Shown here in pieces: positions 1 through 11,639 of a DNA stretch of 64,000 nucleotides. The first letter of the stretch is position 1. Every line of letters starts with the position of its first letter. Source of the stretch: Adenanthera pavonina (lineage: Eukaryota; Streptophyta; Magnoliopsida; Fabales; Fabaceae); assembly GCA_026686845.1 (NCBI GenBank), contig JAIVEN010000013.1, forward strand, positions 4,608,001-4,672,000. The letters are read 5' to 3'. Made by a program: the position numbers and the translations under genes. The notes beneath the pieces were generated by a model that saw only the letters and a program-made list of their open reading frames with translations, was not told the DNA's origin and made no database searches.

Positions 1-46
1 TTATAGCTATAAAAACCTTTAAAAGAAAAAACTCAGAATAATATGG

Positions 47-69
47 ATATATATATATATATATATATA
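47..69. repeat. (AT)n microsatellite
   Basis: A run of alternating A and T near the left edge of the window. It is a simple sequence repeat with no associated gene signal. Confidence 0.9.
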
Positions 70-319
70 CCTTCATATTTTCATTCTCACATCAGATACA
101 TGTTACAAAGCCATGTTCAGGTTTTCATTTTCTCGGTCCTTCATCATGGTGAAGTAAAGAGAGATAAGAACACAAGGGTTGGTCTCCATGCATGTGGATC
201 TCACATGAATGGTGCCTAATACCATGTTCTTCTCTATCTCTCTCTACTTTATTTCATCAAAAACTTCAAAATATCCCAATTTTGCATTGCCTTGTGTGAC
301 AGTACTTGACATTCAGATG

Positions 320-715
320 TCAAGGGTTGGGATTGTTGAGGGCATCATCATTTCTGAACCAGCAAGTGTGAGTGAAGGTTGCTGCACCATCAGGGACATC
401 CTCCATCACCCACTCATGTCCTTTTGGGAAGTAAATTCCTGTCCTTGGATGTGGGACCCAGCATGTCCCCCCTTCCATGTCACCACTTACCTCTGAAACT
501 CCATAGCTTTCCGTACCAGCAGCTTCTTCTCCCCCTGATAACTTGCTCAGCCCATTCCTTCCTCTGTTTGCTTCTCTGTACGTCCTTTACGATTCATGGA
601 CATGGTTTAGGTTAGAATTCGCACTTCCCTAAGCATTTGAACAACATATATATATTAACGAAAATTACCTCAGGAGTAACATATTTGACTTGGTGATGCC
701 ACCTCTACCAGCCAT
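320..715 (-). CDS. LEA_3-like small protein, two exons
   Basis: Two exons, 715-669 and 575-320, join in frame (AG|A, an Arg codon) to give 100 residues and a TGA stop. The donor is AG|GTAATT and the acceptor TACAG. The start is ATG GCT GGT AGA, 69 bp downstream of a TATA box. The C-terminal half carries WVPHPRTGIYFPKGHEWVM followed by EDVPDGAATF, the tryptophan/proline signature I associate with plant LEA_3-type (SAG21/Lea5-related) stress proteins of about 90-110 residues. The N-terminal part is short, basic and Ser/Gly-rich, as in members targeted to mitochondria or plastids, but targeting is only inferred. The family is linked to drought, desiccation and oxidative stress. I am fairly sure of the gene structure and less sure of the subfamily. 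Confidence 0.62.
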
Positions 716-783
716 GGTGATCTCCAATATATATCCCTGAAACTCTCTGAACCTGTTGAAATAATTCTGGAGACCACAATGGG

Positions 784-791
784 TATTTATA
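784..791 (-). promoter_or_regulatory. TATA box of the LEA_3-like gene
   Basis: TATAAATA on the minus strand, about 70 bp upstream of the ATG at 715. This is the expected spacing for a short leader. No other core element was recognised. Confidence 0.5.
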
Positions 792-1309
792 ATGATGTAA
801 GGACTGTTGCGATTAGGGATCCCAAGAAGAGAATAAGTTCTAAAGTACCACTGAAAGTGCATGCGAGAGCACAAATTCAGATACACAGAGAGGTATGAAA
901 ATTAATCTGCGGTTACGAACAAGTGTGGAAATTGGAACACACATATTTTTTTTTTCAAAGTGGCTTTCTCGAAATGGATTTAAAGGAGGGTGTTAATTGA
1001 AACTGAAATGTGTGGGAACGAATAATAATAAATTATTGGACATTACGGGGTGAAATGCGTGTCGGAATAAACACCAGGGAATCTCAACCTTGGAAGCATC
1101 GATTAATTAACCATGAAGCTTTAATCAAATAAGGAATGTGGAAAGTACTCCATGGATGGTACTGCTATTCACTTGTTGCAGAATATATAATTGGCTACGG
1201 GAAATCTAAATGAATCACTCTTCCTTCCTCACCGCGTCTTCTTTTCTCACCATTGCATTTCGTCGTTTCTTCTTTATTGGCACCAAATTTGATGCTAACA
1301 GAACATTTT

Positions 1310-4119
1310 GAGAAATGGTGTATCGTACTGGAAACTTCGATGTTATTATAATTTTAGTACATGAATATATAAAGTTTTATAAGATTATATAGAATTAACG
1401 AAACTATTATTAATTTATCATAATAAGATAAATATGGTATTAGGGAAATTTATTGTTTAGGATTTTTTTTCCTTTTCTTATTGAGTAGATCTACATTATA
1501 ACACACTTTGTACGAGTCTTTTCAATTCCATATACACCTGTTAATTATAAAAGTTAATAAAGTCATTAAACATCATACCCATTGAACCTATTACATGACA
1601 GAACAAATATGGGAAGCATGGAGTGCCTATGTGTTTCGTTTCACTCTCCCTAGAACCGTCACTTATCGGTTAGATTCCAAGACTCCATGTATCATTTCCG
1701 TTTCCAAGAGCTCACTACTTTCCAAAGTAAACGGTTAGTTTAACTCATTCGTTACCTTATTAACGATTTTCTTGGAGTGGTTGAATATCCCATTGTATGC
1801 TGTTCTAATGTATTTGGGGATGTTACAACTTTAGACAAGATATATAGCAATATATATGAAAAGTTAGTTTTATCAAGTTGTTAATTGAGATGCTTGTAAT
1901 GTTCTTTATTTTTTGGTTTCAAGATGATGTTATTAATATAATTATTTCAGTTTCATGTTCTAGCTTTACTGATATTGAATGAAAAATATATTGTTCATTA
2001 GGGAATGACGGATATTTTTAGGCTCAGAATATATTGATAAAAAGATCTTTGTGTAGTACACAAAGATCTTTGTCTATTAATTTTTGTTTCAAGGGCATTG
2101 CAGATAGTTTTCAATAAGATATAGAGTATTTACAAAATATTACCTTTGATTAGCTAGTATTTTTGTTCATGATATCTGATTCAAAAAACTATGCATTTAA
2201 CAAATGTCATACCAGTCTTCACATATATATAAAATATGTACATTAATCATTGTGATATTTTTACCATTAGGAGATGACTGCTGTTTTAAGGAAGGAAACC
2301 AACATGTCCTTTAATGTTATAGTTTTCATAATCAAAATTTCAAAATATTTTGACAAAGCTTTGATTAGTTTTTCAAAGAAATGACTTGCATCATACTGTC
2401 TAGGAAACAAAATATAGTCTACTTTAAATATATTTATCAAGCACCATATTATGAAAACTAATTTCCAATCAAACTAAGTGTTGATCATTGTGCATCCCAT
2501 TATACTTTCCATTCTACAGTGGCCCATATACCATATTAGTATGAGGCTGCAGATGTGTGGTAGTTAGTCGGAGACTTTGTTAGCCACAAATGATATTTCT
2601 AGTCAATCACTTTTATGTTATACCATAGCTTTTCTTTTACTTTTATACGTGAGAGCCATGTGGTATATCCTTTAGCTGAATTATGGTGTTGTCATCCATA
2701 AATTTTTTTTTTTGGGTTGTTGTTTTCTTTCCATCTTTTCCCTTCCTGATTTGATTACTACCATGTTAGCTTAATGAGTTCCTAAATTATTCTCTGGGAA
2801 AACAGTGATAGAAATTGTCCGTAAAGAATGCCAGGCATCACTGCTATACATCCAGACTAGAAGGTCTATTATGAAAAAATTAATTCCATTTGAAACTGTT
2901 GAACTATATCTAGCTTATATGTTCAATATATACAGATGCTCAAGAAAACAAAGAATTGAATGACCAAGAATCTAAGGCTACAATATAGGTAATCATATAT
3001 GAAAATTTACTTATGTGTCAAGTCTGCAAAATTTAGAACGAGATTGTCATGTCTAGACATTAATTCCTCCAAAAAGGCTATTATGTTAATGATCATAAAT
3101 TCGTTCTTCTTCCATGTTAAGCTTGAAACCTGATCCTTTACTGATATCAATTTTCATATATGAGACAGAATGAATAACTAATCCTTAAACATTATTTTGA
3201 GACCAAACATTCTGCTAACTAGACAAAATCAATACCAACTAATATTGCTTTGCCATTAAATGAATAATCCAGACCATTGAAATTTTGTAGCAAAAGTTCA
3301 CAAATTAAAATTCACAAATCAAGGTATACTATTTTGTTTGTGATCTTGTCCTAAACAGGGAACAATTCTTAAATCAAAATTTTATCCATCCTACTGAGAC
3401 TAAAATTATAAATTAAGGATGACACCCTTTAAAGCAGCATAATACACTGATTTGATGCCGCCATGACTACAATAAAAAAAAAAAAACCAAGAAGCCTTTA
3501 AGCTGTAACTTAACTTAAATCCTTCAACATTTCCAATACTACCTCCCCAGGACACAATTAGACTAAAAATTCAATAACAAAGTTCAAACTTTAACCAAAA
3601 TCTTACCATTCATTTTTATTTCATCTCATTCGATAATAATAATTGCTATAAGAAATAATTTCAGCTACAATTCATATCAACAGTATACAACACATTATCA
3701 CTATGCATGTTGTGCAGCACCCATGATGAGTTTTAAAATATTTGGGAGATGAACAGAAAGTCTTCACCTATTTGTTCTAATGCATTCTATATTTCTATCA
3801 TATCCTATAAAGACTTAGTGCAAATAAGCAAACTGCTAGTGTTAACAGCTAAAGAGGCATCAACCCATCAGCATTAAATAGAAGATGAAAATCTGTTACA
3901 CCTAATTTCTTCAAGGACTATATCCTACTTAAAAACGTACTTGCAATAGCTTCTTTTCATTCACATCATCTCGGAATTCTAGGATAAATTGTTTAGTCAC
4001 CATTCTTCCCTGCAATAGAGAACAAAATGAAATTACAACACCGGTTTCATTAAAACAATGCAAATGAACTAAAAATAAATAATCAAAAGGAATTAGCATC
4101 TAAGAAAGTACATGTGTTA
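1310..4119. other. AT-rich intergenic spacer
   Basis: No coding exon, RNA gene or recognisable transposon was seen on either strand. The stretch holds short homopolymers and a perfect short palindrome, listed separately. A short open piece flanked by splice-like signals lies near 3940-4015 on the minus strand, but it connects to nothing convincing. Confidence 0.5.
2041..2071. repeat. Perfect 15-bp palindrome with a 1-nt centre
   Basis: AAAGATCTTTGTGTA is followed by one G and then its exact reverse complement TACACAAAGATCTTT. The arms are perfect. No gene lies nearby, so a terminator or regulatory role is not supported. Confidence 0.85.
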
Positions 4120-4769
4120 GTTTTCATCATTGTATGTAAAATCAGACCGGACCGGTCAGTTAGATCGAGAATCGGTCTTTGGTCCGGTCTGATGACAAGT
4201 GAAAACCAGCGGATTTCGAAATCGGGATGAACTGATCAAGAACCGATTGAACTGGTAAAAACCGGTTTGAATCGTCAGAGCTTTTTTTTTTAAATATTTT
4301 TTAAAGATGAAATAATATCATTTTTAGTACTAAGTAGTATTATTTTTTGTATAATTTATTTTCTTTCTATATTATAATATGACATAAGTATTATTATGAT
4401 ACAAAATTATTAATAATGATAAATTTACTTAATAAATAATATAAAAATAAAATATCAATTGACTATTTTGAATTTAAAATATAATTATAGATAAATATTA
4501 ACTTTAAATTTTAATTTTAGGTTATAAAACTTATTAATAATATTTCTAATTTTCTATATATTATTAAATTTGCTTTGCATCATAAATTAAATGCTAATTT
4601 TATTATCATGGATAAATATATTTTATATTTTTCATCTATATTATTTAAAATATATTAATTTATTTATAACCAGTTCGACTTCGGTTTGACCTAGTCGGAC
4701 CATTGAACTTTGAACAGGTGCCTCGGCCGGTTCAATAATCGATCCCAATTTTAATATCTTGGTTTTCAT
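4120..4769. mobile_element. Non-autonomous hAT-like element with 8-bp target duplication
   Basis: GTTTTCAT occurs at 4120-4127 and again at 4762-4769, bracketing a 634-bp AT-rich insert. Both ends of the insert are rich in ACCGG/CCGGT motifs and the core is almost pure AT. An 8-bp duplication is typical of the hAT superfamily. The terminal inverted repeats are weak and decayed, so the family call is an inference. Similar CCGGTT-rich, AT-cored blocks occur near 11.6, 25.0 and 52.5 kb. No transposase is present. Confidence 0.5.
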
Positions 4770-5164
4770 ATAGGAAGCATCAGCAAATATAGTCATGTTC
4801 AGATGAAAAAAAAAACTCATGTAATCCTTGGTCACCTCCATACCTTACTTATAGCATTAAAGAAAAACAATTACTAAATAGTCTTTTCCACATAAAATGA
4901 GTTAATATTTCACTTTCAAAATACGTCAAGCAATGTAGATTTGTTAAATTTGGAGAGCCTCAAGTCATAACCAATAGCCTCTACCATTTACAGAGAGAAG
5001 GGGGGAGAAGGAGGCAGGGTAGGAGAAGAAGAAGAAGAAGCAATACAAACCAAAAACTTAGGATTGGGAAAAAAAATTCATTGCAATATCAAGTTCACGG
5101 GAATCATCTTTTAAAATCGAAAGCCTATAAATGGGAATAAATAATAGATTGGAAAAAAGATAAC

Positions 5165-5331
5165 CTACAAACCAAAACAGTCCCTCCCATCAATGATGTG
5201 TGGATCCGTGGCTTGATCTCTCATAGCCCTAATTCTCTGCTTCGGTTGTACCAGGTACAGCATATACCTCAGCCACCACTCTGACGGAAGGGTCAACAAA
5301 GTCGACAATAGCTGGGCATGCACCAAGCAAA
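5165..5331 (-). other. Exon-like open segment, unassigned
   Basis: On the minus strand a TTTTTCAG acceptor-like site at 5332 is followed by 55 sense codons before a TAG at 5167. The segment contains PKQRIRAMRDQATDPHIIDG, which looks protein-like. A short ATG-initiated piece starts at 5890 upstream and ends at a possible GT donor in compatible phase. I cannot match the product to a family or close a full gene, so this may be a relic, part of a small gene, or chance. Confidence 0.2.
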
Positions 5332-6583
5332 CTGAAAAATCACAGGGCAGATAAGATAAGCTGATTTATTTTTTGTGTGGTATAAATTATAATCGCTGAA
5401 CAATTTAAATAGACGAAGAATGAAAGATTCAATGTAAAGCTGGTTGCTCATGAAAATAGTTTTTCTTCATGGGAAATTGATGCTAGACTTATATGTGCCG
5501 CCCAACCATTGACGTGGCTCACCAATGACGAATAGAGACTATATAAATCTGTTTATGCAAAAAAAAAAAAAGAAAGTACATGTGTCTACATATACACTAA
5601 TAGTTATCTAACTAGGAATTAAGATATTACAAATAAAATTTATTGCACAAAGTCCAAAGATGAGTTAGATAAGCCAGATTTATAAACAGTACATGCTTAT
5701 TCTGATTCTTATGTTATATAATAGACTTAAATTTGGAAACTTTAGTTCAATCAATATGCAATGTATTGATTTATGGAGTATCTACTAAAATTATGATAAA
5801 AAATTTACAGGAAAAAAGGCAGACTAAGAATTAGGAAAAGAAACCGCAAAGCAAGAGTGTGAAGTTCCGTTCCATATCTTCAACTTCCATCGAAGGATTT
5901 GCTTCGCTGACGAGCTTTTCTCACGCGTACACACGCATAAATATCTGCAAAATTGATTTTTTTAAAAAAAAATCAGAATAGTGACGTATGCTGTACAAAT
6001 ATGCACTCTTAAAGCTCATTGTCTTTTTGGTTAAAAAAAAAAGCTCATTGTCTTTGTTTTTTTTTCCCTCAAACATTATTATCAATATATATTAAAATTT
6101 ATAGAAAAATATACTAATTATTATTAGTATGAATATTGTGATTATCCTCAAATGGGACCCAACTTTAGTTAAATTTTATTGATATACTACTTCACCCGGT
6201 TCTATATATATGATTTTTATCTTAATTCTAAATGTAAGACTCTTTATAATATATGAGGTAATATTTATTATGCATTTTAAAAAAATGTTCCTATTTAATG
6301 TATCTAAAAAAAAGAGAAAGAGATTAAATAAGGATAATTTTAAAAAATATTAAAATTTTCATAGAAATCGATATAGTTAATTAGTTTTAATTTTAATTTT
6401 TAATTTATAGTTAAAAATATCTTAATTAAGGGTCAAAGGAGGTAATAATTATTCAATGATAAGATAATAAATTTAAAATTTTATTAAAAAAGTATGTACT
6501 CAATGATTATGATATCTTAATAAAAATTTTAAAATGTCAAGTTTAATGGACGGTCTTAACGATTTGTCATTTGTCTACAAAGT

Positions 6584-6590
6584 CACGCGC
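6584..6590 (+). promoter_or_regulatory. FHY3/FAR1 binding-site motif (FBS, CACGCGC)
   Basis: CACGCGC lies upstream of the probable FAR1 leader (about 6.7-6.95 kb). This heptamer is the core that Arabidopsis FHY3 and FAR1 recognise in the FHY1 and FHL promoters. A related CACGCGTG lies about 50 bp downstream. Function here is an inference from motif and position; a 7-bp match can occur by chance. Confidence 0.4.
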
Positions 6591-7143
6591 TACGTCCTCA
6601 AACTCAAACGTTCGGGACACCGTCGCCTATGACTCACGCGTGTGGGGGAAAGAACGGATATTATCCAGAGATTAATAATAAATAAAATAGAAAATAAAAA
6701 AAGATAGCAACAACGCGCCGTGAAATCTGAGAAAGAGAGATAGAGACGAGCGAGTGACTGAAGCGAGTGGAACTGGCGATTCCCCCTCCGATCCATAATT
6801 GTTTGGCGAGTGGAGAGCGGTGAGCACCAAACCCTAGCTTCCCAATTTCCGAACGTTCCGTCCCACTCGCGGGTATTCCCACTCGCCTAAACTTCAAATT
6901 GCAGAGCTCCGTGATCTTTCCGCCTATAACTCACCAAGAGGTTTTCCTCCCTTTCTTTCTCTCTCCCCTCTTCATTTTGTTGTTTCGCTTTTGTAATTTG
7001 TGTAGTTTGGGAAGAAAGAAATAATGAATCATATGCTTTGTGGAAATTCTCGTGATTACAGTGTCGTGGCTGAGAAATGCTGGGAAAGTGAAAGTACTTG
7101 ATATGACTTAAGACTTTTTTTTTTGTTAATTTATTGACCTCAG

Positions 7144-7317
7144 AGATCTATGACGTAAAGGTCTGTAATTTATGGAAACAAAAATTAGATGCAGTGATCT
7201 CATGCATTGATTTCAAGATGAACATGACAAATTGCCAATTGGTGGAAGTACCTAATTGCAGCTCTGGAAGCTTAGAACCCAACGCAATTCATTGATTACG
7301 TTCACCATCATATGAAG
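7144..7317 (+). other. FAR1: Probable non-coding leader exon of FAR1, containing a uORF
   Basis: A CCTCAG acceptor at 7138-7143 and an AAG|GTAAGT donor at 7318 bound a 174-nt stretch between a likely first leader exon (about 6.7-6.94 kb) and the coding exon, whose acceptor TTACAG ends at 7804. The exon contains an upstream ORF of 25 codons from ATG at 7218 to TGA at 7295. Splicing is inferred from signals only. Confidence 0.45.
7218..7295 (+). CDS. Upstream ORF in the FAR1 leader, 25 codons
   Basis: ATG AAC ATG ACA begins a 25-residue frame ending in TGA, inside the inferred leader exon. It could restrain translation of the FAR1 coding region. A second minimal uORF (ATG at 7820, four codons) stops at 7832-7834, overlapping the main ATG as ATGA. 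Peptide conservation is unknown. Confidence 0.35.
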   Translation: MNMTNCQLVEVPNCSSGSLEPNAIH

Positions 7318-7830
7318 GTAAGTGTAGATAAGAGTTGAGAAGTGAGAACCCTATTCACCCTGGAGTGAAAAAATTATAACAGGCCAACACGCAGGAGCTG
7401 GGGTGAAATGTGACTTGTGAATAAAGAAAAGATGTGAGGGCTGTGGGATATATACATGGTTGAAACTTGAAAGGTAATTGTTGATTGATCAATAAAATCC
7501 TGTTGTTCTTTGGACTGACTGTAAAAGTGTTTTGTCTTTTTTGATTGATTATTCATGGATGGCTATTTGGTTCCCGAAGTTTTGAAAGAACTAGAGGACA
7601 AAAATTATGGACAACACTAGGTGTTTGCTATCAAACTAGATATATTTTTTCGTACATTGCATTTTGTGTGTAGCATACTAGCATTTAGTGTACGCTGTTT
7701 CTTTACATTTTTCTCTGGTGTCATTGTTAGTTATACTTTTTAATGATATGATCTCATCATTGTACTAATGAAATATGTTCTTTTATTGAAAATATTAATT
7801 ACAGGGCAGATCAGTGTGTATGGTGGTGCA

Positions 7831-10800
7831 ATGAGTAAAAATATGGTTGATGCTTTGCATGGAGTGCATCACACAGGTGGTGATCTTGTTGTTAATCCTA
7901 AAAGGGATGTTGTGTTGTATGAAGGGGACAGAGACTTTGAGCCACACAAGGGCATTGAATTTGATTCCCATGAAGCAGCATATTCATTTTATCAAGAATA
8001 TGCCAAATCTATGGGATTCACCACTTCTATTAAAAACAGCAGACGTTCAAAGAAAACCAAAGAATTTATTGATGCCAAATTTGCATGCTCTAGGTATGGA
8101 GTTACTCCTGAGTCAGATAGTGGGAGCAGTCGAAGGCCAAGTGTGAAGAAGACAGATTGCAAAGCCTGCATGCATGTGAAGAGAAGGTCAGATGGTAAGT
8201 GGATAATTCATGAATTCATAAAGGAGCATAATCATGAACTTTTACCAGCTTTGGCGTATCATTTTCGGATCCATAGAAATGTGAAGCTGGCTGAAAAGAA
8301 TAATATTGATATATTGCATGCTGTTAGTGAACGCACCAGAAAGATGTATGTTGAAATGTCTAAGCAATCTAGTGGCTGTCATAATTTTGGGTCTCTCCAC
8401 AGTGACATAAATAATCAATTTGAAAGAGGCCAGTATTTGGCTTTGGATGAGGGAGATGCCCGAGTTATTCTTGAGTATTTTAAGCACATCCAAAAGGAGA
8501 ATCCTAACTTCTTTTATGCTATTGATTTGAATGAGGAGCAACGATTGAGAAATTTGTTTTGGGTTGATGCAAAAAGTAGGAGTGATTATGTCAGCTTTAA
8601 TGATGTAGTTTCATTTGATACTTCTTACATCAAAAGCAATGATAAGTTACCATTTGCACCTTTTATTGGAGTGAACCATCACTGTCAACCCATATTGCTT
8701 GGATGCGCGTTGGTTGCTGATGAGACCAAACCAACATTTGTTTGGGTGATGAAGACTTGGCTTAGAGCAATGGGTGGGCAAGCACCTAAAGTCATAATCA
8801 CAGATCAAGACAAAGCCTTGAAGGTAGCAACTGAAGAAGTCTTCCCAAATGCACGCCATTGCTTTTCTCTTTGGCACGTGCTTGATAGGATACCTGAAAA
8901 TCTTTCTCTGGTGATAAAAAGGTATAAGAATTTTTTGCCAAAATTTAACAAGTGCATATTCAAGTCTTGGACAGATGAGGAGCTTGACATGAGGTGGTGG
9001 AAAATGGTCACTAGATTTGAACTTCAGGACGATGTATGGTTTCAGTCATTGTATGAAGACCGGAAAAAATGGGTGCCCACTTATATGGGGGACACCTTTT
9101 TAGCTGGAATGTCTACAGCTCAACGTTCTGAAAGTATGAACTCTTTCTTCGACAAATACATTCATAAGAAAATTACCCTTAAAGAGTTTGTGAAACAGTA
9201 TGGAACTATTCTTCAGAATAGGTATGAAGAGGAAGCCATTGCAGATTTTGATACATTGCACAAACAACCAGCACTCAAGTCTCCCTCTCCTTGGGAAAAA
9301 CAGATGTCGACAGTTTATACACATGCAATATTCAAGAAATTCCAAGTTGAAGTATTGGGCGTAGTTGGTTGTCATCCTAGGAGAGAAGGTGGAGATGGAA
9401 GCATTGCAAAATTTGTAGTTCAGGATTGTGAGAAGGAGGAGGAGTTTTTGGTAACTTGGAATGAGATGAACTCAGAGGTTTCTTGCTTCTGTAGATTATT
9501 TGAATACAAAGGTTTCCTTTGCAGGCATGCATTGAATGTTCTCCAACTTTGTGGTTGTTCAAGTATTCCATCTCACTACATTTTAAAAAGGTGGACCAAA
9601 GATGCAAAAAGTCAGGTATCCTTGGCAGATGGGACTGAAAGGATACAAACTAGGGTGCAACGTTATAATGACTTGTGTAAAAAAGCTATTGAAGTGAGTG
9701 AAGAAGGATCATTATCTGAAGAGAGTTATGATGTTGTTTTCCGTGCACTTGTTGATGCCCTGAAGAATTGTGTACACGTGAATAATTCCAACAACAATAA
9801 TGCAGAAACCAGCAACAATGCTCTTGCCCTTCGTGAATCTGAAGAAAATCAGGTTAACCTTGCAACAAAAGCAACTAAAAAGAGGACACCAGCTAAGAGA
9901 AGAAAGGTCAGTTCCAATTTTTGCAGTAGACTTCTTTATGTTTTAATTTTCTTTCCTTAGTTTCTTAGCATGCAGTAGAGGGGAAATTGATTTGAGAATG
10001 CTTACACAGGTACAAGTAGAGACGGACATGATACTTGTCGATGCACAAGACAGCCTGCAGCAAATGGTTTGTGTTACCTCTGTTTCAATTGTGATCTGAT
10101 ATGGCTTTCTTTCTGGACTTAATAGACGGCATTCAATCTCTTAAGAATTGCAACAAAATATTCTTGTATAGTTACCTCATTATATTAAAACTGGAAAAAG
10201 ATCTATTACATTTAGTTCCACATTTGCTTGACTATGTAACTTTATTCTTTTAGGATAACCTTAGCTCGGATGGAATAACCCTTAATGGATATTATGGTGC
10301 CCAGCAAAATGTGCAAGGACTGGTATTTGTAATTTTCGTCCATTACATATGTTTTATATTTAAAGAAAAAAAAATGAAATGCTTAACAAATTTTCTTGGC
10401 TTTTGTGGTAGGTACAGTTGAACTTAATGGAGCCTCCTCATGATGGTTACTATGTTAATCAACAGAGCATGCAAGGCCTTGTAAGTCATCTGAGTCATGA
10501 TTATAATTTGCACATATGAATTAAAGTAATGTGATTACATAGGATTTTAAATCAGATTTGCATGTCCTTGTAGGGCCAATTGAATTCCATGACGCCAAGC
10601 CACGATGGGTTTTTCGGGACGCAGCAAGGCATTCACGGGCTGGTAAGTACTGCTATTCAATTTGGATTTCTGGTGAAAAGTTTATTCATTTAACTGACTT
10701 TAACATTATGAAATTTTCATCAGCTTTGTTTATGTTTGTAGGGACAATTGGAGTTTCGTCCACCAACCACTTTTGGTGGATATACTCTTCAGGATGAGCC

Positions 10801-10849
10801 TGATCTGAGATCTGCTCAGTTTCATGGCAGCAGTTCAAGAAATACTTAG
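7831..10849 (+). CDS. FAR1: FAR1, far-red impaired response transcription factor
   Basis: Six coding exons: 7831-9906, 10010-10066, 10254-10322, 10412-10480, 10574-10642 and 10742-10849. All are phase 0 and encode about 815 residues. Order of domains: FAR1/WRKY-GCM1-like zinc finger from about residue 46 to 137 (FACSRYG, TDCKAC, EHNHEL); MULE-type transposase core, about 258-350, with FDTSY and ITDQDKA; SWIM zinc finger, CFC at 552-554 with C564 and H566; basic NLS-like KATKKRTPAKRRK near 680-692. FAR1 and its partner FHY3 are domesticated Mutator transposases that activate FHY1/FHL in phytochrome A far-red signalling and act in the nucleus. The small C-terminal exons match Arabidopsis FAR1 in order and sequence, so I call FAR1 itself rather than a more distant FRS. 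The ATG at 7831 was chosen because an in-frame ATG at 7768 lies before a splice acceptor. The gene looks intact. Confidence 0.93.
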
Positions 10850-11639
10850 AATTTGTCTCCCCACTTCCGATCTGAGGTTGTCAAGTTTCTTCATCGAGAT
10901 TGAAAAACTTGGGCAATCCTGTCTATTGACAACAATTCATGTGGGTTGTCGTACGGTTCAACAGTTTCTATAGGTATTTTAAAATTTAAATCAAAGCTCC
11001 TGTAAGTATCTTTCCCGTCAAAGTTTTCTTGTATGTATATAAGAAAGCAGTTCATTCACCTTCTTATGATATATATGGAAGCTGTGAATTGTAATTTTGG
11101 GTAGAGAACTACGTGGGCTCCAAGAGGAATTGTTTTTGGAGGGTATGTAATTTATAGTAGAGGATATCTTGTTTGTTCCTCCATAGAAATTTTGTTTAAA
11201 CTAGACAAATATAGTTTATATATGTTCTTTTATCTTGTATTTCAGTGTGATTTTGGGATTGCAAGGTTTTTATCATCCTTTTGGCAACCAATTTGTCCCT
11301 TTTTTGGCCGGAAGTCTATCCCTATGTTTTGAATTAAGTCTTTTGGTCTATATAAATCATATTTTATTTCGATTAATTAGAGTTGAATAATGTGGACTTA
11401 TTAAGAGAGATATTTTTTTAATATTTATTTTTATTCACAATTTTTGAAAACTAGATTTTAGGTTTTATGCATTGTACTAAATCTGAACTAATTAGAATTA
11501 GAAGTTACATTAATTCATCACTTATGAAAAATGTGTTGCTTCCTCTAGTTCTTGATATTAACTAAATAACAGAAATCAAATAAGAAGAGAAAACAAAAGC
11601 AAAATGAGATAGGAGAAATCATGAGTGCAAAAAAATGGA

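Noticed and set aside
7768..7830. In-frame ATG 21 codons upstream of the chosen FAR1 start
   Set aside because: It lies before a clear TTACAG splice acceptor ending at 7804 and encodes intron-like sequence with no match to FAR1 N-termini.
8242..9607. Several antisense open frames opposite FAR1 exon 1
   Set aside because: They are shadows of a well-supported coding exon, with no family signal or splice structure of their own.
9907..9960. Continuation of FAR1 exon 1 to the TAG at 9960
   Set aside because: A GT donor at 9907 followed by small exons matching the known FAR1 C-terminus shows that this is intron read-through.
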